A stretch of DNA of 64,000 nt from Microbacterium sp. Leaf151 (GTDB taxonomy: Bacteria; Actinomycetota; Actinomycetes; Actinomycetales; Microbacteriaceae), in the NCBI RefSeq assembly GCF_001424225.1, contig NZ_LMOR01000003.1:251006-315005 (forward strand), written 5' to 3'. The position numbers and the translations under genes were made by a program. Below the pieces are notes generated by a model. That model did no database searches. It saw only the letters and a program-made list of their open reading frames with translations, and was not told where the DNA came from. Positions 17,648-25,425 of the stretch are shown one piece after another (positions within the stretch are counted from its first letter, which is position 1; every line of letters starts with the position of its first letter).

Positions 17648-17689
17648 AGGAAGGGGCCGTCGTCCGGGTGCGGGCGGGGGCCCCTTCCT
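17648..17689 (+). terminator. Hairpin after the GH15-SDR pair
   Basis: AGGAAGGGGCC (17648-17658) and its exact complement (17679-17689) form an 11-bp stem with a 20-base loop, ten bases after the SDR stop. Confidence 0.6.
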
Positions 17690-17704
17690 GCGTGCGTGGG
17701 TCTC

Positions 17705-17729
17705 GGTCCCTTCGACGGGCTCAGGGACC
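17705..17729. repeat. Dispersed hairpin repeat copy
   Basis: Arms GGTCCC and GGGACC flank the core TTCGACGGGCTCA. Its last bases overlap the first unit of the 19-bp minisatellite. Confidence 0.7.
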
Positions 17730-17840
17730 TGTGCGCTGCTCGAGGACCTGTGTGCGGCCCGGGGACCTGTGCGCGCCTCAGGGACCTGTGCGCGCCTCAG
17801 GGACCCATGTGCGGCCCGGGGACCTGTGTGCGGCCCGGGG
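17727..17840. repeat. Minisatellite, six 19-bp units
   Basis: Six consecutive 19-base units with consensus ACCTGTGYGCGSCYCRGGG fill the space between a plus-strand and a minus-strand gene. Units 3 and 4 are identical; units 2 and 6 are identical. Confidence 0.9.
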
Positions 17841-17870
17841 AGCGGCGCGGCCCGGGACCGCGCATGGGCA

Positions 17871-17895
17871 GGTGGCTGAGCCTGTCGAAGCCACC
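17871..17895. repeat. Dispersed hairpin repeat copy, inverted
   Basis: Arms GGTGGCT and AGCCACC flank GAGCCTGTCGA, so this copy is inverted relative to the one at 17705 across the minisatellite. Confidence 0.7.
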
Positions 17896-17902
17896 GGTGG
17901 AG

Positions 17903-18373
17903 TCAGACGAGAGCCTTGCGGTAGAAGATCTCGCCGTCGGCCGTCTCCTCGGTCCGGTGGTAGCCCTCGCGCTCGTAGAGACGCTGGTTCGCCTCGCTCA
18001 GACCACCGGTGAACAGCTCGGCCTCGGTCGCACCAGCCTCGCGGCCGTGCTGCTCGACCGCGTCGAGGAGCAGCGTCCCCAGGCCCCCGCCCTGCTGGTC
18101 GGGCGCGATGGCCAGGCGCCCGATGAGGAGGAGCCCGCCATCGAGGCGTGCCCGCACCGCCCCGACGATGCGGTGCTCCACCACGGCGACGCAGCCGAGG
18201 TTCTCGACGAGTTCGGCCCGCAGCTCCTCGAGGGTCTGGGTGAGCGGCGGCATATCGGGGTCGCCGTAGATCAGGGCTTCGCTCACGAAGGCGGCGCGCT
18301 GGACGGTGAGCACCTCCCCGGCGTCGTCAGGGGTGACGGGGCGGATGGACGGCGAGTTCGACACGTGGGTCAC
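17903..18373 (-). CDS. GNAT family N-acetyltransferase
   Basis: The 156-residue single-domain acetyltransferase has the acetyl-CoA binding sequence IGRLAIAPDQQGGGLGTLLL (about 84-103; Q/R-x-x-G-x-G/A loop), preceded by GAVRARLDGGLL. The C-terminal ANQRLYEREGYHRTEE strand is as expected for the fold. The acceptor is unknown; small proteins of this type act on amino acids, drugs or protein N-termini. It is divergent from the AraC regulator at 18451 with 77 bases between starts, so the regulator may control it, but no operator was found. Confidence 0.88.
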   Translation of the reverse strand: MTHVSNSPSIRPVTPDDAGEVLTVQRAAFVSEALIYGDPDMPPLTQTLEELRAELVENLGCVAVVEHRIVGAVRARLDGGLLLIGRLAIAPDQQGGGLGTLLLDAVEQHGREAGATEAELFTGGLSEANQRLYEREGYHRTEETADGEIFYRKALV

Positions 18374-18450
18374 TCCGAAAGGGATGGGTCGTCGAGTTAA
18401 CTATCATGGGCGTCAGAGCGCTGATTTTTCGCTGGTGAACCAATGGTCCC

Positions 18451-19380
18451 ATGAACGACTTCTTCGATACGAGCGTCCGCGCGGCAAACATTGCCGAGAC
18501 GCAGGCCTGGCTGCAGCAGCAGTACGGGCGTATCGACGTGCAGGCGGAGCAGGCATCGATCGCCGAGCACGCGGTGGGCGACAGTGCGTTCTCGATCCGT
18601 CGGTTGACCTGGGCGTGCCGGGCCGAGGTGATCTACGAGGCGGACCGCTTCTACTTCGCGACTTCGACGCCGGGGTACGCCTGGACGGTGGGCTCGGAGT
18701 CGGGCGATTACAGCGTCGATCCGGGCCTCGTGCAACCCGGGCAGGAGTTCGTGGGGCACCCGCGCGACACCCTGTTGCACGTCGTCGCCTTCGATGTGGC
18801 CTGGCTCACCGAATCGGCGCGAGCGATCTACGGCGACGACTCCCTCAACGTGCGTTTCTCGGGGGCCGAGCCGGTGTCGCGCCGGATGCGGGACTACTGG
18901 CTCGCCACCGTTCGCTGGGCGCAGACCCAGCTGCCGGTGATGGCGGAGCCCCTCGCCCGTGCGCACGTGCGACGGTCGCTGGTCTCGGCGACCCTGGAGG
19001 CATTCCCCCTCGCCGGGGACCCCCGGGAACGCCGTGCCTCCGCGCTCGAACAGGCGTCGATCTACACCTCGGCGATGGCGTGGATCGACGATCATGCGTC
19101 GCTGGCCATCACGGTCGACGACGCCGCTCGGGCCGTGGGGACATCGACCCTGGGCCTGCGGCGCGCTTTCGCCGCCAACGGCCAACTCGCCGACAACCCG
19201 GAGGAGTACCTCGCGGCCGCCCGCGTGAGCGCGGCGCACGCCGATCTCATCGATGCGGATCCGACCTGCGTCACGGTCGACGAGGTGGCCACTCGGTGGG
19301 GCTTCCTCGACCGCGCCGCGTTCGTCGCGGCGTACCGCGCCGCATACGGCTCAGCGCCCGAGACCACGCTGGACCGCTGA
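18451..19380 (+). CDS. AraC family transcriptional regulator
   Basis: The 309-residue regulator has an N-terminal AraC-type sensor part (about 1-190) and a C-terminal double helix-turn-helix. The DNA-binding end shows WIDDHASLAITVDDAARAVG (about 210-229), TSTLGLRRAFAANG, and the second helix pair VDEVATRWGFLDRAAFVAAY near 275-294. It has the same overall plan as the regulator at 40646-41581, including the N-terminal motif around the residue pair after VSRRMRDYWLATVRW, so the two are paralogues. The effector is unknown. ATG 18451 lacks a strong ribosome site. Confidence 0.88.
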   Translation: MNDFFDTSVRAANIAETQAWLQQQYGRIDVQAEQASIAEHAVGDSAFSIRRLTWACRAEVIYEADRFYFATSTPGYAWTVGSESGDYSVDPGLVQPGQEFVGHPRDTLLHVVAFDVAWLTESARAIYGDDSLNVRFSGAEPVSRRMRDYWLATVRWAQTQLPVMAEPLARAHVRRSLVSATLEAFPLAGDPRERRASALEQASIYTSAMAWIDDHASLAITVDDAARAVGTSTLGLRRAFAANGQLADNPEEYLAAARVSAAHADLIDADPTCVTVDEVATRWGFLDRAAFVAAYRAAYGSAPETTLDR

Positions 19381-19385
19381 GCGGC

Positions 19386-19646
19386 TCACCGATCGCGGTC
19401 GGTGTACTCGCCGGGATCGTCGATGTCTTCGCGCGACTCGTCGCCGCCCGGCAGCTGCACATCGGTGTACGCGCCCGCCTCGTCGGACCGGGGTCGCTCC
19501 TGGGTGCCGTCGACGTTCTGACGGTCGACGTACTCGCCCGGCAGGTCGGCGCTCCCGCGATCGGCCGTCCCGTCCGGCAGCTGCAGATCGGTGTACTCGC
19601 CCTCTTCGGGTCCCGTGCCGTGTCCGTTGACATCGCGTTCAGCCAT
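19386..19646 (-). CDS. Small acidic protein with YTDxQLP repeats
   Basis: The 86-residue protein is almost entirely polar and acidic, with no helix or strand expected. It has an internal repeat: GEYTDLQLPDG (about 16-26) and GAYTDVQLPGG (about 58-68) alternate with PGEYVDRQN and PGEYTDRDR. ATG 19646 follows CAGGAGGCGGCA. The promoter shows the CAA-N24-TAGCGT arrangement seen at dps, which suggests a stress-induced disordered protein. I know no characterised relative. The stop lies five bases from the AraC stop on the other strand. Confidence 0.75.
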   Translation of the reverse strand: MAERDVNGHGTGPEEGEYTDLQLPDGTADRGSADLPGEYVDRQNVDGTQERPRSDEAGAYTDVQLPGGDESREDIDDPGEYTDRDR

Positions 19647-19673
19647 TGCCGCCTCCTGGATCGTGGTGGGTCG

Positions 19674-19710
19674 ACGCTAGACCCGCCCGGGCGCCGCCGC
19701 AGCGGTCTTG
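19674..19710 (-). promoter_or_regulatory. TGTCAAGACC-N24-TAGCGT promoter
   Basis: CAAGACC (19710-19704 on the minus strand, preceded by TGT) lies 24 bases upstream of TAGCGT (19679-19674), ahead of the 86-residue acidic protein. Confidence 0.5.
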
Positions 19711-19742
19711 ACAGGTGCCCTGTGGCGCACGTGCCGAGGTGT

Positions 19743-19779
19743 CAAGGCCGTGGAAGAGGAATCTGCGTCGGCGCAGGCT
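19743..19779 (+). promoter_or_regulatory. TGTCAAGGCC-N24-CAGGCT promoter
   Basis: CAAGGCC (19743-19749, preceded by TGT) lies 24 bases upstream of CAGGCT (19774-19779), and the ATG at 19786 is six bases beyond. The spacing matches the GH15 promoter, although the -10 is weak. Confidence 0.42.
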
Positions 19780-19785
19780 GTGGTC

Positions 19786-19944
19786 ATGCCTGCTCTCGCC
19801 ATCATTCTCGTCATCGTCGGTCTCGTGCTGCTCTTCCTCGGCATCTTCGTCGAGGCCGTGAAGTTCCTGCTGTGGATCGGCCTCATCATCCTGATCGTCG
19901 GGGCCGTCATGGCGGTCCTGCGCTTCGTCCGCCGGAAGGTCTGA
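19786..19944 (+). CDS. Two-helix 52-residue membrane protein
   Basis: The protein is almost wholly hydrophobic: MPALAIILVIVGLVLLFLGI, a short turn with EAVKFLLW, then a second helix LIILIVGAVMAVL and a basic end RFVRRKV. Similar tiny hydrophobic proteins are common in actinobacteria and unassigned. The start at 19786 fits a leaderless message from the CAGGCT hexamer; a GTG at 19750 would add 12 acidic residues and cannot be excluded. It is divergent from the acidic 86-residue gene. Confidence 0.72.
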   Translation: MPALAIILVIVGLVLLFLGIFVEAVKFLLWIGLIILIVGAVMAVLRFVRRKV

Positions 19945-20043
19945 CGCGGCCCGCCGCGGACACGGCATCCGTCGTTCTCGCTGTCCTCCGGGCTCACCGA
20001 CCGCGAACGCGGGGTCGGCTCCTTCGGGTCGGGGGGAATCGAT

Positions 20044-21060
20044 TCAGACCGAGAACAAGTCGCGTGCCCGCGGCCTGCGCGAGGCGGCGACCGCGTCGAG
20101 CGCGGGACCGAGCTCCGGGTAGCTGAAGGAGAAGCCCGCCTCGGTGAGCACGCGCGGAACCGCCCACCGGCTCTTCAGGACCAGTTCCGGTTCGTTGCGA
20201 AGAAGGGCCATGGCGGGGTCGAGCATCCACCGGAAGGCCGGGAGGCCCAGGGGCATCCGGGCCACGCGCCGAATCTCGCGCATCAGGGTGCGGTTGTCGC
20301 TGACGCCGGGTGCTGCGAGATTTATCGGTCCCGAGACGTCGTCGCGGTCGCGAAGGAAGCGGACGGATGCCACGACGTCGTCGATGTGGATCCAGCTGAA
20401 GCGCTGTCGTCCTGACGTGCGGTGCCAGCTCGACAACACCGCGCCGGTGGGGTGGGCGCCGATGCCGCGGTAACGGCGGTGCGGGAACCACCAGCTGTCG
20501 ATCTGCGGTCCGCCGAGCCCCAGGCGTCCGAGCGCGAAGAGCATGCGGGTCGCGGGCCCGTCTCCGAGGACGATCGCCATGCGCAGCGCCACCCGCCGGG
20601 TCGCGGGCAGGTCGCCGGCGAAGAGGGCGCGCTCCCAGCTCGTCGCCACGTCGACCGAGAAGCCCTCACCGATGACCCCGTCGATCTCGTCGTTGCCGCG
20701 TTCGGTCTCGTGCCGGTAGACGGTGGCGGTGGAGGCGTTCATCCACACGCGCGGCGGATGCGCGGCCGCGGCGACGGCCGCGTGCAGTTCACGGGTCGTG
20801 TCGACGCGGGAGCGCAGGATCTCGTCGCGGTTCGCGTCGGTGTACCGGCACGACACGATCTTGCCCGCGAGGTTCACCAGCACGTCGGCGCCGTCGACGA
20901 GACGCGAGATCGCGGCGGCGTCTCCCCACACGGCGGACCCCGTCCGGCCAACGGTGAAGACGTCGTACCCGTCGTCCTCGAACGCCCGCGTCAGCGCCCG
21001 TCCGACGAAGCCGCTCGCCCCGGCGATCACGACGCGGCGCGCGGTGGGCGGTCGGGTCAC
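20044..21060 (-). CDS. TIGR01777 family (SDR39U1-like) epimerase
   Basis: The 338-residue atypical SDR protein has the cofactor motif VVIAGASGFVGRALTRAF (about 10-27). Family-typical segments are DVLVNLAGKIVSCRYTDANR near 60-79, the downstream SRVDTTRELHAAV, NASTATVYRHE replacing the usual Ser-Tyr-Lys region, and SWIHIDDVVASVRFLRD. It continues with GPINLAAPGVSDNRTLMREI and the C-terminal FSFSYPELGPALDAV, which is diagnostic of the TIGR01777/YfcH group. The reaction is unknown. It is divergent from the 21139 gene with 78 bases between starts. Confidence 0.9.
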   Translation of the reverse strand: MTRPPTARRVVIAGASGFVGRALTRAFEDDGYDVFTVGRTGSAVWGDAAAISRLVDGADVLVNLAGKIVSCRYTDANRDEILRSRVDTTRELHAAVAAAAHPPRVWMNASTATVYRHETERGNDEIDGVIGEGFSVDVATSWERALFAGDLPATRRVALRMAIVLGDGPATRMLFALGRLGLGGPQIDSWWFPHRRYRGIGAHPTGAVLSSWHRTSGRQRFSWIHIDDVVASVRFLRDRDDVSGPINLAAPGVSDNRTLMREIRRVARMPLGLPAFRWMLDPAMALLRNEPELVLKSRWAVPRVLTEAGFSFSYPELGPALDAVAASRRPRARDLFSV

Positions 21061-21138
21061 GGCGTCCTCCTGGGGTCGGTGGGTTCAGCCTAGGCCCCCG
21101 CGGCGCGCGCTCCTGATGCCACCGACCCGGCTGACACA

Positions 21139-21744
21139 ATGGATGCCATGCGACGACACGACCGGGGCGCGCGCGTCGCGCGCGGAGCTGTCGCCGCATC
21201 CCTCGCCAGCTTCGTCGCGCTCGTGTCGCACGTGTCGGCGGGGGGAGCGGTCCCGGGCCCGGTCGGCATCGTGGTGCCGCTCGCCCTGTCGTTCGTCGTC
21301 TGCGTGGCGCTCGCCGGTCGGCGGCTGTCGGCGTGGCGGCTGGGGTTGTCGGTCGCGGTCAGCCAAGCGTTGTTCCACGCCCTCTTCGTGCTCGGCAGCT
21401 ACGACCTCGCTGCCGGTGTCCACGCGCACGGCGGTGTCATCCCCGTCGTGGCGGGCGGTTCGTCGGCCCCGGCGTTCGCCATGGATGCCGACATGGCGGT
21501 GGGGCACCTCGTCGCCGCCGTCGTGACGACGCTGGCCCTGCACCGCGGCGAACGGGCACTGGCGGGGCTGCGGGCGCTGGCGGGCGCCTGCGTCGCCTGG
21601 GTGCGGGCGCGCGTCCGCGTCAGCGCGTTCGTTCCGGTCCCGGTGCGGTGCGTGCGCGCCGCGATCGTCGCCGTCGTCACTCCGGTCTCGACGGTCGTCG
21701 TGCGAGCGAGCGCTCGTCGGGGACCACCGGTCGCGGCATCCTGA
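21139..21744 (+). CDS. Integral membrane protein
   Basis: The 201-residue protein has about four or five helices (near residues 15-35, 40-60, 68-88 and 120-140) and a loop HAHGGVIPVVAGGSSAPAFA with two His residues, followed by MDADMAVGHLVAAVVTTLAL. An alternative start, ATG 21148, is equally good. The basic C-terminal region is low complexity. Similar proteins are often encoded near copper or iron genes in actinobacteria. Here the next gene is a PepSY membrane protein, which supports a metal-related role only weakly. Confidence 0.62.
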   Translation: MDAMRRHDRGARVARGAVAASLASFVALVSHVSAGGAVPGPVGIVVPLALSFVVCVALAGRRLSAWRLGLSVAVSQALFHALFVLGSYDLAAGVHAHGGVIPVVAGGSSAPAFAMDADMAVGHLVAAVVTTLALHRGERALAGLRALAGACVAWVRARVRVSAFVPVPVRCVRAAIVAVVTPVSTVVVRASARRGPPVAAS

Positions 21745-21865
21745 GTCCCGCCCCGCCCGTTCGAGCGGTGGGGCGGTCGGTCGCCGTGCCGGGTGCCGTC
21801 GTGCGCCCGCGGGGGCTGTTCCGCGTCCTCACCGGGCGCAATTCGACCCATGAGTGCCCGCCGTC

Positions 21866-21889
21866 CGCGATGACCCGCGTGTCATCGCG
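21866..21889. promoter_or_regulatory. Perfect 9-bp inverted repeat, candidate operator
   Basis: CGCGATGAC and GTCATCGCG flank a six-base spacer in the gap ahead of the PepSY gene. The size and symmetry suit a dimeric repressor such as TetR or MarR types, but no cognate regulator is adjacent. Confidence 0.5.
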
Positions 21890-22000
21890 CGGGCGGCGCG
21901 GTCCCGGTGCTGCCCTCGTGGCCGCCGGATGACGGGTGCTCTGCACCTGGAAAGCGATCTCGCAGATGTCTCCTCTGTTCCCCATCCCGGCGGTCCTCCC

Positions 22001-23410
22001 GTGACCGCGACCGACTCCCCGTCCACGGGTGCCGCCGTCTCGCCCGACCGTCCCCGCTCGGGCTGGTTCCTTCCGCTCCTGCGGCGCCTGCACTTCTTCG
22101 CCGGGCTCTTCGTCGGGCCGTTCATCCTCGTCGCCGCTCTCAGCGGGGCGCTGTACGCGCTCACGCCGACCCTCGAGAGGGCGATGTACGCTCACGAGCT
22201 CACGGCGTCGTCGACGCGGGACGGCATGGCCCTGGCCGACCAGATCGCCGCCGCCGAGGCGTACGTCGGAGGCGGGACGCCCGTGGCTGTACGACCGGCG
22301 CCGGCACCCGGCGACACCACCCGGGTGATGTTCGCCGACGACGCCCTGCCCGAGAGCACGACGCGGGCGGTTTTCGTCGATCCCGCGACCACGGAGATCC
22401 GCGGCGACCTCCCCGCTTACGGTACGAGCGGCGCGCTGCCGCTGCGGCACTGGATCAGCGACCTGCACCGTTCGCTGCACCTGGGCGACGTCGGCCGCTG
22501 GTACAGCGAGCTCGCGGCATCCTGGCTCGGCATCGTCGCGCTCGCGGGGCTCGGCCTGTGGATCGGGCGGTTCCTGGCCAGGCGCCGGCGATCCACCCGT
22601 CGGGTGCGGGGCTATCGGCGACTGATGCGCTGGCACTCGGGAATCGGGGTCGGGGTCGTGCTGGGCGCGTTGTTCCTCTCGGCAACCGGGATCACGTGGT
22701 CGACGTACGCGGGAGCCAACGTGGCCGACCTGCGCGCGGCGGTCGGGGCGGGGACGCCGGCGCTGGTGACGAGCCTCGACGGCTCGGCCGCGGCCGGCGA
22801 GCACGCCCATCACGGGGGAGCGCATGAGCCCGCCTCCGCCGCGGACGCCGAGACCTTCGACGAGGTCCTCGCGGTCGCCCGCACGGTCAACGTGACCTCC
22901 GGCGACCTCGAGATCCGCCCGCCCGCGGGAGAGGGGATGGCGTGGGTCGTGCAGGAGATCCACCGCAGTTTCCCGACCGAGGTGGATGCCGTGGCGATCG
23001 ACGCCGCGACCCTGCGGGTGACCGACCGGGTCGATTTCGCCGACTACCCCCTCCTCGCCAAGCTCTCCCGCTGGGGTGTCGATCTGCACATGGGCACGAT
23101 GTTCGGGCTCGCCAACCAGCTCGTGCTGTTCGCCCTCGCGATCGGTATCGCGGCGCTGGTCGTGCTGGGCTACGCGATGTGGTGGAACCGGCGGCCGACG
23201 CGGGGGCTCGCCACCGCGCCCGCGCGGGGCGTGCTGCGACATGCGCCGTGGTGGGGTATCGGTGCGGTGCTCGTTGCAGCGGTGGCGATCGGGCTGGTGC
23301 TGCCGCTGGTCGGCTTCACCCTCGCGGTGTTCGTCGCTATCGACCTGCTGCTCGGGTGGCGCGCCAGACGCGTGTCGCGGTCCGAGCGGCGTGAGGCCTC
23401 GTCGCGCTGA
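22001..23410 (+). CDS. PepSY-associated transmembrane protein
   Basis: The 469-residue membrane protein of the PepSY_TM family, often found in iron or haem-iron reduction loci, has helix 1 with LRRLHFFAGLFVGPFILVAA. Paired exported PepSY domains follow (about 70-150 and 260-330). WISDLHRSLHLGDVGRWYSE, RLMRWHSGIGVGVVLGALFL and the late helix pair WGVDLHMGTMFGLANQLVLF are characteristic. A His-rich stretch GEHAHHGGAHE near 250 may bind metal. I chose GTG 22001 (MTATDSPST) by similarity of plan; ATG 21929 upstream is possible, and neither has a clear ribosome site. Confidence 0.82.
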   Translation: MTATDSPSTGAAVSPDRPRSGWFLPLLRRLHFFAGLFVGPFILVAALSGALYALTPTLERAMYAHELTASSTRDGMALADQIAAAEAYVGGGTPVAVRPAPAPGDTTRVMFADDALPESTTRAVFVDPATTEIRGDLPAYGTSGALPLRHWISDLHRSLHLGDVGRWYSELAASWLGIVALAGLGLWIGRFLARRRRSTRRVRGYRRLMRWHSGIGVGVVLGALFLSATGITWSTYAGANVADLRAAVGAGTPALVTSLDGSAAAGEHAHHGGAHEPASAADAETFDEVLAVARTVNVTSGDLEIRPPAGEGMAWVVQEIHRSFPTEVDAVAIDAATLRVTDRVDFADYPLLAKLSRWGVDLHMGTMFGLANQLVLFALAIGIAALVVLGYAMWWNRRPTRGLATAPARGVLRHAPWWGIGAVLVAAVAIGLVLPLVGFTLAVFVAIDLLLGWRARRVSRSERREASSR

Positions 23411-23412
23411 GT

Positions 23413-23475
23413 CGGCACCGGCTCTCGCGTCCGCGGCACCGGCTCGTTCCGCCGCGGCACCGGCTCTGGGAGCTG
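23413..23475. repeat. Minisatellite, three 21-bp units
   Basis: The string CGGCACCGGCTC recurs at 23413, 23434 and 23455, an exact 21-base period, between the convergent PepSY and GNAT genes. Confidence 0.8.
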
Positions 23476-23522
23476 CCCCGCGGAGCTTCGCGCTGGCACG
23501 GTGCCATATGGCCGCCGGCGGG

Positions 23523-23936
23523 TCAGGCGAGCAGCATGTGCATCGTCACGGAGCCGTTGGTCGGCTGCTCGAAACCCAGGCTCCGGTACAGCGCCTGACC
23601 CGGCGGATCGGCCAGCAGCGTCACGTACGCCCCCTCGGGGGCCTTCGCGCGGATCTCCGCGAGAAGGTCCTCGAGGATGCGGCGCCCGAGTCCACGCCGT
23701 TGGTGCGAGGGCAGGGTCGCCATGTCGGCGACGAGGAAGTACCACCCGCCGTCGCCCACGACGCGGCCCATCGCGACGGATCGGCCCGTGGCATCCACGA
23801 TGCGCCGCCAGGCCCAGCTGTTCACCAGAGCCGGTGCCCCCTGCTCAGGGCGTTTGGGCGTCAGGCCCGATGCACGGCGCAGCTCGAGATAGTCGTCGAG
23901 GCTCGGGGCGAGCGGTTCCAGCCGCAGATCGTCCAT
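23523..23936 (-). CDS. GNAT family N-acetyltransferase
   Basis: The 137-residue single-domain GNAT has VGDGGWYFLVADMATLPSHQ followed by the acetyl-CoA loop RRGLGRRILEDLL (about 84-96), and ends with ADPPGQALYRSLGFEQPTNG. A longer upstream frame is available, but ATG 23936 (MDDLRLEPLAPS) gives the usual family length. The acceptor is unknown. The gene is convergent with PepSY and divergent from the lipoprotein gene at 24028, with 91 bases between starts. Confidence 0.85.
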   Translation of the reverse strand: MDDLRLEPLAPSLDDYLELRRASGLTPKRPEQGAPALVNSWAWRRIVDATGRSVAMGRVVGDGGWYFLVADMATLPSHQRRGLGRRILEDLLAEIRAKAPEGAYVTLLADPPGQALYRSLGFEQPTNGSVTMHMLLA

Positions 23937-24027
23937 CGCTCCAGCCTGGCGCATCTCCGTCTCGCGAGGGAGGTCCGGCCGCCGGCCGCTCCGTAGCGTG
24001 GGACGTCCCCCCTCCGGAAGGATCCCC

Positions 24028-25356
24028 GTGACTCTCGCCCGTCGCCTGGCCGCCGCCCTCTCGTTCGTCGCCGTCGCCGCCCTCACCGCGTGCACGAGCG
24101 CCGCCTCCGACGCCCCCGCCTCCGCGGCGGCATCCGTGGAGGTGCCGTCGACCCCGGTGGGGGAGCGCGTCACCTGGATCATCGACGTGCTCGAAGCCGA
24201 GGCCGATACGACGGCGAGCGAATGGGCACATGTGCTGCACGAGGACTTCCGGTCCCAGGTGTCGGCCGAGGACGTCGCCGAACTTCTCAACCGACAGATC
24301 CGTCCGGCGGCCCCGTTCACCGTGACGGCTTACCAGGGCACCGAGACGCAGGCCGTGGCGACGCTCGCCGGGTCGGTCGGCGACCCCTTCGACCTCTCGC
24401 TCTCGATCGATGGGAACGACCGCATCACCGGCATGGTGTTCGGCCCCGTCGCCGCGCCGTGGGAGCCCTCGACGTCGTGGGAGGAGCTGGAGCAGCGCCT
24501 CCGCGAACTCCCGGGCGAGGTGAGCGCGCTCGTGCGGCGCGGAGACGCCGACGTCGTCTCGATCGACCCCGACCGGTCGGCGCCGCTGGCCTCGGTGTTC
24601 AAGCTGTACGTCCTGCTGGCGGTGGCGGATGCCGTGGCCTCCGGCGACCTGGCCTGGGACGAGACGCTCGTGCTCGGTGACACCGATCGGAGCCTGCCCT
24701 CGGGTGAGCTGCAGGACGCCCCGACCGGCACCGAGGTGTCGGTGCGCGAGGCGGCGTCGGCGATGATCCGCATCAGCGACAACACCGCCACCGACCTGCT
24801 CATCGGCCGTCTCGGGCGCGAGCGCGTCGAGGCGGCGGTCGCGCGCAGCGGCCACGCGGACCCGTCGGCGCTCACGCCGTTCCTCTCGACGAAGGAGCTG
24901 TTCACGCTCGGCTACGGCGACGCCGCCGTGCGCTCCGAGTGGGATGCCGCCGACGACGCGGGCAGGCGCGCGCTCCTCGACCGCATCGATGCCGCGCCAC
25001 TGGCGGTCGCGGTGGCCGACGTGACGACCCCGGTGTGGCAGCAGGGCTTCGAGTGGTTCGCTTCCTCCGCCGACGTCGCCGCCGTGCACCGCGCGCTCCA
25101 GGAGACTCAGGATGCCGAGGTGCTCGGCATCCTGAGCGAGAACCCCGGTCAGGGGCTGGACGTCGGATCCTGGCCGTACGTGGCCTTCAAGGGCGGGTCG
25201 AGTCGCGGTGTGGTCACCGGCAGCTGGTTCGTGCGCGACGAGGCGAGCGAGGCGACGGTGGTGCTGATGATGGCGGACGCCGACGTGGCGGCCGTCTCGG
25301 CGGCGACGCCGACGTTGTTCCACCTCGCGGAGGACGCATTGCGCCTGGCGCGATAG
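24028..25356 (+). CDS. Beta-lactamase-fold lipoprotein (LpqF-like)
   Basis: The 442-residue exported lipoprotein has a signal peptide with lipobox LTAC (Cys22). Residues about 45-150 form a small DUF3887/NTF2-like domain. The C-terminal domain has the class A serine-hydrolase motifs: SVFK (Ser189-Lys192), SDN (250-252) and KGGS (388-391, in place of KTG). The omega-loop Glu of true class A beta-lactamases is not evident, so I infer a penicillin-interacting or esterase-like protein like mycobacterial LpqF rather than an antibiotic-resistance enzyme. GTG 24028 follows GGAAGGAT. Confidence 0.82.
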   Translation: MTLARRLAAALSFVAVAALTACTSAASDAPASAAASVEVPSTPVGERVTWIIDVLEAEADTTASEWAHVLHEDFRSQVSAEDVAELLNRQIRPAAPFTVTAYQGTETQAVATLAGSVGDPFDLSLSIDGNDRITGMVFGPVAAPWEPSTSWEELEQRLRELPGEVSALVRRGDADVVSIDPDRSAPLASVFKLYVLLAVADAVASGDLAWDETLVLGDTDRSLPSGELQDAPTGTEVSVREAASAMIRISDNTATDLLIGRLGRERVEAAVARSGHADPSALTPFLSTKELFTLGYGDAAVRSEWDAADDAGRRALLDRIDAAPLAVAVADVTTPVWQQGFEWFASSADVAAVHRALQETQDAEVLGILSENPGQGLDVGSWPYVAFKGGSSRGVVTGSWFVRDEASEATVVLMMADADVAAVSAATPTLFHLAEDALRLAR

Positions 25357-25425
25357 GTCGCCGCCCTGCGCGGGGAGGTGCCCGCCCCGCACGCCCGCGC
25401 GAAGAGGTGTTCGCCCCGCGAGGGC

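Noticed and set aside
17727..17840. CRISPR-like regular array
   Set aside because: Units abut without spacers and no cas gene is in the window; it is a minisatellite. The same holds for the arrays at 27678 and 44393.
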